From assembly GCA_938040915.1 (NCBI GenBank), contig CALHZE010000021.1:1-5004 (forward strand): a stretch of 5,004 nucleotides of DNA, in the 5' to 3' direction. Each line of letters starts with the position of its first letter. The first letter of the stretch is position 1. Made by a program: the position numbers and the translations under genes. The DNA comes from an uncultured Bacteroidia bacterium (GTDB lineage Bacteria; Bacteroidota; Bacteroidia; Bacteroidales; CAJPTX01). Below, in pieces: positions 1 through 5,004 of this stretch. The notes below the pieces were generated by a model. The model made no database searches. It saw only the letters and a list, made by a program, of their open reading frames with translations, and was not told the origin of the DNA.

Positions 1-72
1 GGGGTTTATACGCGTATGGCGATTATCAGTACGATCCTCGGTAAGAAGCCCGATAACACACCTCAAAAATAA
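1..72 (+). CDS. pyrB: Aspartate carbamoyltransferase catalytic subunit, C-terminal end (partial)
   Basis: Frame 1 is open from the window edge and gives 23 residues ending in TAA (70-72). The residues GVYTRMAIISTILG match the final helix of the PyrB family, which usually ends a few residues later, as here. PyrB joins carbamoyl phosphate and L-aspartate to form N-carbamoyl-L-aspartate, the first committed step of pyrimidine synthesis, in the cytoplasm. The identification rests on this short tail plus the next gene, pyrI, whose product is the regulatory chain of the same holoenzyme; pyrB-pyrI is a well-known gene order. The gap to pyrI is 20 bases with no terminator-like hairpin, so the two are probably co-transcribed. 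The active-site part lies outside the window and cannot be checked. Confidence 0.88.
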   Translation, partial: GVYTRMAIISTILGKKPDNTPQK

Positions 73-92
73 CACAACACTCTTCACGCATA

Positions 93-563
93 ATGGAAAG
101 CAATAACAAGACCGAGCGCGTAGTGAGCGCTATCGAGAATGGTACGGTAATTGACCACATTCCGGCGGATGCGCTCTTTAAAGTGATCCAGATCTTAGGG
201 TTGAGTCATCTCTCAAACCAGATGACCTTTGGGGTGAACCTCCAGAGTCAAAGGTTGGGCAAGAAGGGCATTATCAAGATTGCCGATAAGTTTTTTAAGG
301 CGGAGGAGATCAACCGTATTGCGATGGTTGCACCTCACGCTAAGCTCAATATCATCCGGAACTTCAAGGTGGTAGAAAAACTCGAGGTGCGTTTGCCGGA
401 GCAAATCATAGGGATTGTGCGTTGTGTTAACCCGAAGTGCATCACCAATAACAACCCCGTTACTCCGAAGTTTGATGTGCTCTCTGATAGCCCCGTGTCT
501 TTGCGTTGTCACTATTGTGAACGCATTACCGATGAGACGCATATGGAGTATATTACCGAGTAA
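93..563 (+). CDS. pyrI: Aspartate carbamoyltransferase regulatory subunit
   Basis: The 156-residue product is close to the usual PyrI length (about 150). The N-terminal allosteric domain carries GTVIDHIPA (17-25). The nucleotide-contact residues known from E. coli PyrI (Asp19, His20, Lys60, Lys94) are all present with a constant +2 offset: Asp21, His22, Lys62, Lys96. The C-terminal zinc domain has four cysteines, Cys111 and Cys116 (CVNPKC) and Cys139 and Cys142 (CHYC), which by homology hold the zinc that lets PyrI dock onto PyrB. The family binds CTP/UTP (inhibition) and ATP (activation) and assembles with PyrB trimers; nucleotide regulation here is inferred from residue conservation. The ATG at 93 gives the expected N-terminus. 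No Shine-Dalgarno is visible, which is normal in Bacteroidetes. It lies 20 bases after pyrB and 5 bases before thiL. Confidence 0.97.
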   Translation: MESNNKTERVVSAIENGTVIDHIPADALFKVIQILGLSHLSNQMTFGVNLQSQRLGKKGIIKIADKFFKAEEINRIAMVAPHAKLNIIRNFKVVEKLEVRLPEQIIGIVRCVNPKCITNNNPVTPKFDVLSDSPVSLRCHYCERITDETHMEYITE

Positions 564-568
564 CCCCG

Positions 569-1609
569 ATGGCAGAAGAACCCAAGCAGCACCCTCTTTC
601 AGATTATGGAGAGTTTGCCTTAATCGACCATTTGACACAAGACTTTCCGCCACTCCATCCCGAGACGAAACTCGGGGTGGGGGATGACGCTGCCGTTTTG
701 CAACCCCCAGCGGGTGAACGCTTGGTCGTAACTACTGATATCTTGCTAGAGGGGATTCATTTTGACCTTCGTTACACCCCTCTTCATCACCTTGGGTATA
801 AGTCTGTGGCGGTGAACTTGAGTGATGTGTATGCGATGAATGCGCGTCCGGTGGCCATTACGGTTACTATTGGCGTATCGCAGCGGTTTATGGTTGAGCA
901 GTTGGAGGATCTTTATCGCGGCATCCGGTATGCGTGTCGGGAGTTTGAGGTTGACCTAGTGGGGGGTGACACCTCGTCGTCGCTGACAGGGTTAACTATC
1001 TCGGTTACGGCGATGGGCTTTGCTAAGCCTGAGGCGCTCTGTTATCGTTCGGCGGCGCAGCCTAATGAGCTCATTTGTGTTACGGGAAATCTCGGGGCAG
1101 CTTACGTGGGGCTTCGGATCTTGGAGCTCGAAGCGCGGGTGTTGGAAAAGCAACCGGCGGCGCAACCTAAGCTCGAGGGGTATGAGTATGTGTTGGAGCG
1201 CATATTGCGCCCTCGTCCGCGACAAGATGCTTATTTGCAACTCGCGGCAGCAGGGATTAAACCCTCGGCAATGATGGACATCAGCGACGGTCTCTCGAGT
1301 GAGTTGCTTCACATTTGCAAGCATTCGAAGGTCGGGTGTCGCATCTATCCAGAGCGCTTGCCGATAGATCAAGAAACTTATCGTGTGGCAGAGGAGCTTC
1401 ACCTTGATCCGTTGCTTGTGGCGATGAATGGCGGTGAGGACTATGAGTTGCTTTTTACCCTACCAGCCGAGTATAATGAGCGGATGGAGGAGCTGGGGGT
1501 GTCGGTTATCGGTTACACGACCGAGGCAGCCAAAGGGGCAGTAATAGTGACCTCGGAGGGAACAGAGTACCCGATCGAGGCGCACGGTTGGCAAGCCTTT
1601 AAGTCGTAG
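569..1609 (+). CDS. thiL: Thiamine-phosphate kinase
   Basis: The 346-residue product has the full set of ThiL landmarks in order: VGDDAA (37-42, metal/nucleotide binding), a TTDILLEGIHF stretch (55-65), GYKSVAVNLSDVYAMNA (76-92), VGGDTS (131-136), VTGNLG (171-176), RPRPR (214-218), MMDISDGL (235-242) and GGEDYEL (288-294), ending with a Gly-Trp near the C-terminus. ThiL belongs to the PurM/AIR-synthase-like fold and phosphorylates thiamine monophosphate with ATP to give thiamine diphosphate, the active cofactor, in the cytoplasm. Length is normal (family about 320-350) and no key acidic motif is missing. The ATG at 569 is 5 bases after the pyrI stop, so the two are probably co-transcribed, although the pathways are unrelated. 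No Shine-Dalgarno is evident. No other thiamine genes are in view. Confidence 0.96.
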   Translation: MAEEPKQHPLSDYGEFALIDHLTQDFPPLHPETKLGVGDDAAVLQPPAGERLVVTTDILLEGIHFDLRYTPLHHLGYKSVAVNLSDVYAMNARPVAITVTIGVSQRFMVEQLEDLYRGIRYACREFEVDLVGGDTSSSLTGLTISVTAMGFAKPEALCYRSAAQPNELICVTGNLGAAYVGLRILELEARVLEKQPAAQPKLEGYEYVLERILRPRPRQDAYLQLAAAGIKPSAMMDISDGLSSELLHICKHSKVGCRIYPERLPIDQETYRVAEELHLDPLLVAMNGGEDYELLFTLPAEYNERMEELGVSVIGYTTEAAKGAVIVTSEGTEYPIEAHGWQAFKS

Positions 1610-1650
1610 AGTCGTGTATGGAGTGCTTTTGAGTGTGCTAGTTGCTTCTG

Positions 1651-1680
1651 TTGTTTGGTTGCCAAATTTGTTTATCTTTG
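1651..1680 (+). promoter_or_regulatory. Bacteroidetes-type sigma promoter for the pRiA4b-like gene and miaA
   Basis: TATCTTTG at 1673-1680 fits the Bacteroidetes -7 consensus TAnnTTTG exactly. A TTG at 1651-1653 lies 19 bases upstream, the spacing expected for the -33 element. It sits in the 105-base gap after thiL, and the predicted start of transcription (about 1685-1690) leaves a short leader before the start codon. This placement supports a separate transcript for the next two genes. The assignment is from pattern only. Confidence 0.6.
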
Positions 1681-1703
1681 TCTACCAGTAACTAAAAACG
1701 CTT

Positions 1704-1708
1704 AGGAG
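1704..1708 (+). promoter_or_regulatory. Shine-Dalgarno-like site AGGAG
   Basis: AGGAG lies 9 bases before the ATG at 1718 and 6 bases before a TTG at 1715 in the same frame. It is the only clear Shine-Dalgarno-like sequence before a gene in this window. ATG 1718 is preferred because the protein family begins directly with a basic/hydrophobic strand like MKLHFRMV; the TTG start would add only one methionine. Confidence 0.5.
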
Positions 1709-1717
1709 AGTCTATTG

Positions 1718-2176
1718 ATGAAATTGCACTTTCGGATGGTCGATCCGCTCGCCGAGGACTTTGTGCGAGAGTTCCTTTTAGCGCCAACGGTCACGTTTTA
1801 TGATTTTTATCGCTTCCTCTGTGACCAGTTAGAGCTCCCTTCAGACCTTCTAATGTCGTTTTACGTAGTCGATGAAGATTGGGAGAAGACCATGGAAATT
1901 ACCCTCATGAATATGGGGGACTCTGACTCGGAAATCCCGCTCGTGGAAATGAATGCCGTGACCATTGGCAATGTGTGTCAGCACCCAGGTCAGCGCCTTA
2001 TCTTCTGTTATGATCTCTTTTTGAACCGCACGCTTTATTTACAGTACCTCAGATCGGAGGAAGGAGATGTCGCGCTTCTCCCAGGCGAGTGTATTAAGTC
2101 AGAGGGGGCGAACCCAAAACCAAGCCCCTCAATGGAGGGCACTGTGTTAGCCGATATCTGCGAACTGAGCCGATGA
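1718..2176 (+). CDS. Plasmid pRiA4b ORF-3-like family protein, function unknown
   Basis: The 152-residue product resembles the pRiA4b ORF-3-like family (also annotated as IS1096-passenger TnpR-like). Visible landmarks are an N-terminal strand MKLHFRMVDP, an FVREFLL...TFYDFYRFLCDQL segment (15-38) that fits the usual 'first strand, then helix' layout, the acidic/aromatic signature DEDWEK (52-57) followed by EITLMNMGD (60-68), and QRLIFCYDLF (92-101). The C-terminal third (about 112-138) has ECIKSEGANPKP, also seen in Bacteroidales members as far as I recall. No signal peptide or membrane segment is present, so it is probably cytoplasmic. The biochemical role of the family is not established and I assign none. 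Despite the family name nothing mobile is seen around it. Its stop overlaps the miaA start (ATGA, 2173-2176), implying translational coupling. Confidence 0.8.
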   Translation: MKLHFRMVDPLAEDFVREFLLAPTVTFYDFYRFLCDQLELPSDLLMSFYVVDEDWEKTMEITLMNMGDSDSEIPLVEMNAVTIGNVCQHPGQRLIFCYDLFLNRTLYLQYLRSEEGDVALLPGECIKSEGANPKPSPSMEGTVLADICELSR

Positions 2177-3081
2177 GCTCGGTTGTTGCCGTCCCCTTTA
2201 CGCTCATCGCTCTTTATGGGGTTACGGGTGTCGGAAAAACGGCAACGGCGCTCCGTTTGGCTCAGGAGTTGGGGTGCGTCATCATTTCTTCAGACTCGCG
2301 CCAGTGTTACCGCGAGATGCGGATCGGTACGGCGCAGCCGACCGCGGCAGAGCGGGCTCAAGTGCCACACTATTTTGTGGCCACGCATTCGATAACCGAG
2401 CGTTTTTCGGCAGGACAATTTGAGGTTGAGGCGCTGTCTGTGATCGAATCGTTAAAAGCGGCGGGGGAGCGCGTGGCGATCCTTACGGGTGGGTCTATGC
2501 TTTATATGGACGCGTTGACGCGTGGGTTGGATGCGTTCCCTGTTCCCGATCCGGCGTTGCGAGCGCGTCTTTCGCAACAGTTGGAAGCAGAAGGGGTTGC
2601 GTCACTTTTTGCACAATTGCAGAGAACCGACCCTATCACCGCTGGTCGTATCGATCGGCAGAATGGGGCGAGGGTGCTCCGCGCTTTGGAAGTGACGCTA
2701 CAGACAGGGACGCCTTATAGTCAGTGGTTGACGCGCCCAGTTGTGCCGCGTCCTTTCCGGTTGATCGAGGTGGGAATAACGCGCCCGTTGCCTGAGCTTC
2801 ATCAGCGAATTAGCAAGCGTGTTGAGGTGATGCGTCGCGAGGGGTTGGAGGAAGAAGTGCGAGGGCTTATGCCCTATCGTGATCTACCTCCTCTTAAGAC
2901 GGTCGGTTACCAAGAGTTGTTTGCTTATTTTGATGGCGAGTTGTCGCGCGAAGAGGCTTTTGAGCAAATCAAAACCCATACGCGTCAGTATGCGCGACGT
3001 CAGCGTCAGTGGTGGCAGCGTAACCGGTCGATACGTTGGTTTGCGCCAGAGGATATTTCTGTTCATGAGCTCGCTCTGTAA
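2173..3081 (+). CDS. miaA: tRNA dimethylallyltransferase (tRNA A37 prenyltransferase)
   Basis: The 302-residue product has the MiaA motifs in order: P-loop GVTGVGKT (16-23), ISSDSRQCY (38-46) with Asp41 at the position of the family's catalytic aspartate, IGTAQP (51-56), VPHYF (64-68), LTGGSMLY (104-111) before GLD (118-120), RVLRALEV (167-174), LKTVGYQEL (241-249), and the tRNA-contacting tail TRQYARRQRQWW (270-281). MiaA transfers the dimethylallyl group of DMAPP to N6 of A37 in tRNAs reading U-starting codons, improving decoding. Length is typical. The first P-loop dipeptide is Gly-Val where Gly-Pro is common, a mild variation. The ATG at 2173 overlaps the upstream stop by 4 bases (ATGA), so the gene is read from the upstream transcript, probably by coupled translation. 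Confidence 0.96.
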   Translation: MSSVVAVPFTLIALYGVTGVGKTATALRLAQELGCVIISSDSRQCYREMRIGTAQPTAAERAQVPHYFVATHSITERFSAGQFEVEALSVIESLKAAGERVAILTGGSMLYMDALTRGLDAFPVPDPALRARLSQQLEAEGVASLFAQLQRTDPITAGRIDRQNGARVLRALEVTLQTGTPYSQWLTRPVVPRPFRLIEVGITRPLPELHQRISKRVEVMRREGLEEEVRGLMPYRDLPPLKTVGYQELFAYFDGELSREEAFEQIKTHTRQYARRQRQWWQRNRSIRWFAPEDISVHELAL

Positions 3082-3096
3082 CTCTCTTGCGAGTTC
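3067..3096 (+). terminator. Hairpin spanning the miaA stop codon, possible weak terminator
   Basis: GAGCTCGC (3067-3074) can pair with GCGAGTTC (3089-3096) over 8 pairs with one G-T pair, with a 14-base loop that contains the miaA TAA. A T-run (3106-3111) follows but about 10 bases after the stem, which is too far for a classic intrinsic terminator. It may be an mRNA 3'-end structure or chance. Confidence 0.3.
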
Positions 3097-3424
3097 TGGC
3101 ATCTCCTTTTTTATCCTCGCTAATCCCTTGCGACAGTGCTCGATGGGACGACTCTTACTATAGAGGCGACACCTGAGAATGGCTGGAAGCTTTCAGCGCT
3201 TATAGCTAATGACGAGGATATCATTGCGAGTAAGAGCTTCGTCGTCAAAAGTGCAGCGTCTGTGATGGCAACCTTTGTCGAAGATGAGGGGAACAATAAC
3301 ACAGAGCCAACAGCAGTAGAGGATGTCGCGCTCGCGTCTATTGAGGTTGTGCCGAATCCGTTCGACGGCGAGTTGTATATCGCGAATCCGACGGGTGTTG
3401 TGCTACGCTATGAGTTGGTCACGC

Positions 3425-3434
3425 TTTCGTTTCG
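3425..3434 (+). repeat. 5-bp tandem duplication (TTTCG x2) causing the frameshift
   Basis: TTTCG at 3425-3429 is repeated exactly at 3430-3434. Deleting one copy joins the two frames as ...YELVTLS-GVTVRAGEV..., a continuous sorting-domain sequence with no missing or extra residue. This points to replication slippage as the cause of the break. Confidence 0.85.
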
Positions 3435-3588
3435 GGTGTGACCGTTCGCGCCGGAGAGGTCACAGGCAATGAGCTTATGGTAGATACTGAGTCTCTTTCC
3501 ACAAGACTCTATTTTGTGCGCTTGCGAGTGCGAGATATGGGTACGGACACTGCGAGTGGTAAAACGCTAATAACCGTAGGTGAAATGC

Positions 3589-3627
3589 GAGAGGGGGATG
3601 GTCTAAGAAGGGTTACCCCCCTTTTTT
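3589..3627 (+). terminator. Possible intrinsic terminator at the end of the relic
   Basis: GGGGG (3593-3597) can pair with CCCCC (3617-3621), extended by A-T and G-T pairs outward (3589-3592 with 3622-3625), and the 3' arm runs into a T-tract (3622-3627). A smaller alternative stem, AAGGG (3608-3612) with CCCTT (3619-3623), uses the same tract. It would insulate the next gene, whose promoter candidate follows 28 bases later. The loop of the longer version is 19 bases, so strength is uncertain. Confidence 0.45.
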
Positions 3628-3655
3628 ATGGCACGGAGAGTTCTTAGAAAAGTTC

Positions 3656-3663
3656 TACCTTTG
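3656..3663 (+). promoter_or_regulatory. Bacteroidetes -7 element upstream of mmdA
   Basis: TACCTTTG matches the TAnnTTTG consensus exactly and lies 71 bases before the mmdA start. No good TTG -33 element is seen 19-23 bases upstream; TTATGG (3626-3631) is the nearest weak candidate. If used, the transcript would begin near 3670 and carry a leader of about 65 bases that includes the 13-bp repeat. Confidence 0.5.
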
Positions 3664-3681
3664 TGTTACGAAGTGCCATAA

Positions 3682-3707
3682 GGTGTATGCTTGTGGTGTA
3701 TGTCTGT
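3682..3707 (+). repeat. 13-bp imperfect tandem repeat in the mmdA leader
   Basis: GGTGTATGCTTGT (3682-3694) is followed directly by GGTGTATGTCTGT (3695-3707), 11 of 13 bases identical, and then by another GGT. It lies between the presumed promoter and the mmdA start codon. It could be a regulator site, an RNA element or a slippage product; the sequence alone does not decide. Confidence 0.65.
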
Positions 3708-3734
3708 GGTCAGAACACTAAAACGGAAAATGCT

Positions 3735-5004
3735 ATGAGTGGCATTCAGGCAGAAAAAATTAAAGGTTTGATCGAGAAGCGTGAGCAGGCTCGGAAGGCT
3801 GGGGGCGAGAAAAAAATCGCCTCCCAACATGAGAAGGGCAAGCTGACCGCTCGGGAACGTATCAAATTGTTGCTGGATCCGAATAGTTTCGAAGAGTTTG
3901 ATATGTTCGTCACCCACCGGTGTCAGGACTTTGACATGGATAAGCAGCATCTCCTCGGAGATGGTGTCGTAACGGGACACGGGACGATTCATGGTCGGGT
4001 CGTGTATGTCTTTTCACAAGATTTTACCATTTACGGCGGTTCGCTTTCCTTAACCTGTGCAGAGAAGATTTGCAAGATTATGGATATGGCGCTTAAGAAT
4101 GGTGCGCCCGTGGTTGGGATCTTAGACAGTGGTGGCGCTCGCATTCAGGAAGGGGTGAATAGTCTCGCAGGGTATTCTGAGATCTTCGAACGCAATATCA
4201 AGGCTTCGGGTGTTATCCCGCAGATTAGTATGATCATGGGACCGTCAGCGGGTGGCGCTGTTTATTCGCCAGCCTTGACCGATTTTATCTTGATGAACTC
4301 GGGGACGGGGAATATGTTCGTAACAGGACCGAAGGTGGTGAAGACCGTGACGGGTGAAGTGATCAGTGCAGAGGCGTTAGGGGGTGCTACGATGCACGCT
4401 ACGAAGTCAGGGGTGGCATCTTTTAAGTCAGAAAACGAGGAGGAGGCTTTTTCGCTTATTCGAGAGCTATTTGAATATATCCCGCAAAACAACCTCGAAG
4501 AGCCCCAACGTGTGCTCTGTGAGGATAGCATTGACCGTTTGGAAGATTCGCTTAACGAGATTATTCCTGAGGAAGCGAACAAGCCATATGATATGATGGA
4601 GGTTATTTCGGCTATTGTCGATAACCGGAAGTTCTTTGAGGTGCATCGAGACTTTGCAAAGAACATCATCGTGGGTTTTGCGCGAATGAACGGCATGTCG
4701 GTGGGAATTGTGGCCAACCAACCGAACTTTATGGCTGGGGTGCTTGATATTAACGCTTCGCGTAAGGCGGCGCGTTTTGTGCGCTTCTGTGATGCGTTTA
4801 ATATCCCGCTGGTCACGTTGGTCGATGTCCCAGGTTTCCTTCCCGGTTCGGGGCAAGAAACGGGCGGGATTATCATGCACGGCGCAAAACTCCTCTTTGC
4901 TTATGGCGAGGCTACTGTGCCTAAGGTTACGGTGATTTTGCGTAAGGCGTATGGTGGTGCGTATATCGTGATGAGTTCGAAGGGATTGGAGTCAGATATC
5001 AACT
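3735..5004 (+). CDS. mmdA: Methylmalonyl-CoA decarboxylase alpha / propionyl-CoA carboxylase beta (carboxyltransferase), 3' end cut by window
   Basis: The open frame gives 423 residues of a family of about 515 and runs off the edge without a stop. Landmarks are GKLTARERI (35-43), FVTHRC (58-63), LGDGVVTG (74-81), VFSQDFTIYGGSLS (92-105), the acyl-CoA-site loop DSGGARIQEG (131-140), GPSAGGAVY (169-177), VTGPKVVKTVTGE (196-208), the second-domain VDVPGFLPGSGQE (363-375), and RKAYGGAY (403-410). These enzymes move CO2 between biotin and (S)-methylmalonyl-/propionyl-CoA; in Bacteroidales the subunit usually works with a biotin carrier and a membrane decarboxylase or a biotin carboxylase in succinate-propionate fermentation. 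Which complex applies cannot be told from this window. Ser171 replaces a Cys that I recall in related GPCAGG loops. ATG 3735 gives the family-like MSGIQAEKIKGLIEKR start; in-frame ATG 3687 would add 16 unlikely residues. Confidence 0.93.
   Translation, partial: MSGIQAEKIKGLIEKREQARKAGGEKKIASQHEKGKLTARERIKLLLDPNSFEEFDMFVTHRCQDFDMDKQHLLGDGVVTGHGTIHGRVVYVFSQDFTIYGGSLSLTCAEKICKIMDMALKNGAPVVGILDSGGARIQEGVNSLAGYSEIFERNIKASGVIPQISMIMGPSAGGAVYSPALTDFILMNSGTGNMFVTGPKVVKTVTGEVISAEALGGATMHATKSGVASFKSENEEEAFSLIRELFEYIPQNNLEEPQRVLCEDSIDRLEDSLNEIIPEEANKPYDMMEVISAIVDNRKFFEVHRDFAKNIIVGFARMNGMSVGIVANQPNFMAGVLDINASRKAARFVRFCDAFNIPLVTLVDVPGFLPGSGQETGGIIMHGAKLLFAYGEATVPKVTVILRKAYGGAYIVMSSKGLESDIN

Larger units (their letters stand above)
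3124..3647 (+). pseudogene. Decayed 3' fragment of a type IX secretion cargo gene (repeat domain plus C-terminal sorting domain)
   Basis: Frame 1 is open from 3124, just after an in-frame TAA, to TGA 3439-3441. It begins with an InlB/bacterial-repeat-like piece (DGTTLTIEATPENGWKL ... KSFVVKSAASVMATF), followed by an acidic linker and the start of a T9SS sorting domain (VVPNPFDGELYI, then RYELVTLS). The domain continues in frame 3 from about 3435 to TAG 3645-3647: GVTVRAGEV, GNELMVDTESLS, RLYFVRL and GKTLITV. Such domains direct outer-membrane export by the PorU/PorV machinery in Bacteroidetes. Signs of decay are: no signal peptide or N-terminal body; a frameshift at a 5-bp duplication (3425-3434); Arg where the LxxGxY motif usually has Gly; and about 20 residues past the normal domain end. 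A GTG at 3136 could start a short ORF, but its product would lack a signal peptide. Sequencing error at the duplication is the main alternative for the frameshift, not for the missing 5' part. Confidence 0.8.

Noticed and set aside
213..653. 146-residue open frame on the - strand across pyrI and the start of thiL
   Set aside because: It is antisense to two genes with clear conserved residues and shows no family signature of its own.
1718..2176. Insertion-sequence passenger gene, suggested by family names such as IS1096 TnpR-like
   Set aside because: No transposase, terminal inverted repeats or target-site duplication is seen nearby, and the gene is tightly coupled to miaA.
3087..3120. Second possible hairpin, GCGAG (3089-3093) with CTCGC (3116-3120)
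   Set aside because: Only 5 pairs with a 22-base loop, and it competes with the longer 3067-3096 stem; too weak to annotate.
3438..3647. Separate 69-residue gene starting at GTG 3438
   Set aside because: Its sequence is the second half of the sorting domain begun in the other frame; it is better read as the frameshifted end of the pseudogene.
3666..3992. 108-residue open frame on the - strand over the mmdA leader and 5' end
   Set aside because: It is antisense to the conserved mmdA N-terminus, has no recognisable domain, and has no promoter that I can see.
4262..4876. 204-residue open frame on the - strand
   Set aside because: It lies wholly inside mmdA in antisense, has a low-complexity Ser/Ile/Lys-rich composition with no recognised motif, and mmdA has full family motifs across the same stretch.

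Overview
The window looks like a chromosomal segment of an anaerobic Bacteroidales bacterium, most likely Porphyromonas or a close relative. The grounds are: a type IX secretion (T9SS) C-terminal sorting domain is present; two upstream regions carry the Bacteroidetes promoter element TAnnTTTG; Shine-Dalgarno sequences are mostly absent; GC content is moderate (about half); and the mmdA product has the N-terminus typical of Bacteroidales enzymes. The genus is an inference. All recognisable genes are on the + strand.

Left part (1-1609): the last 23 codons of pyrB, then pyrI, together encoding the catalytic and regulatory chains of aspartate carbamoyltransferase (pyrimidine synthesis). Five bases after pyrI comes thiL, the thiamine-phosphate kinase that makes the cofactor thiamine diphosphate. 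These three probably share one transcript. Middle part (1651-3081): a Bacteroidetes-type promoter precedes a two-gene unit, a pRiA4b ORF-3-like protein of unknown function overlapping miaA by 4 bases (ATGA). MiaA prenylates A37 of tRNAs that read U-starting codons.

Between miaA and the last gene (3082-3734) there is no intact gene. It holds a decayed 3' fragment of a T9SS cargo gene: part of an InlB/bacterial-repeat-like domain, a linker and a sorting domain. The fragment has no 5' end or signal peptide and is frameshifted exactly at a 5-bp tandem duplication (TTTCG twice). A possible terminator and a second TAnnTTTG element follow, then a 13-bp tandem repeat in the presumed leader of the next gene.

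Right part (3735 to the window end): the first 423 codons of a biotin-dependent carboxyltransferase, methylmalonyl-CoA decarboxylase alpha / propionyl-CoA carboxylase beta (mmdA-like), cut by the window edge. In Bacteroidales this enzyme belongs to the succinate-propionate fermentation route.

Apart from the pseudogene the window is mostly housekeeping metabolism. I see no CRISPR array, tRNA, rRNA, insertion sequence or defence system, and nothing that supports a new multi-gene system. The items most worth a second look are the frameshifted sorting-domain relic, the leader repeat and the unknown gene coupled to miaA.
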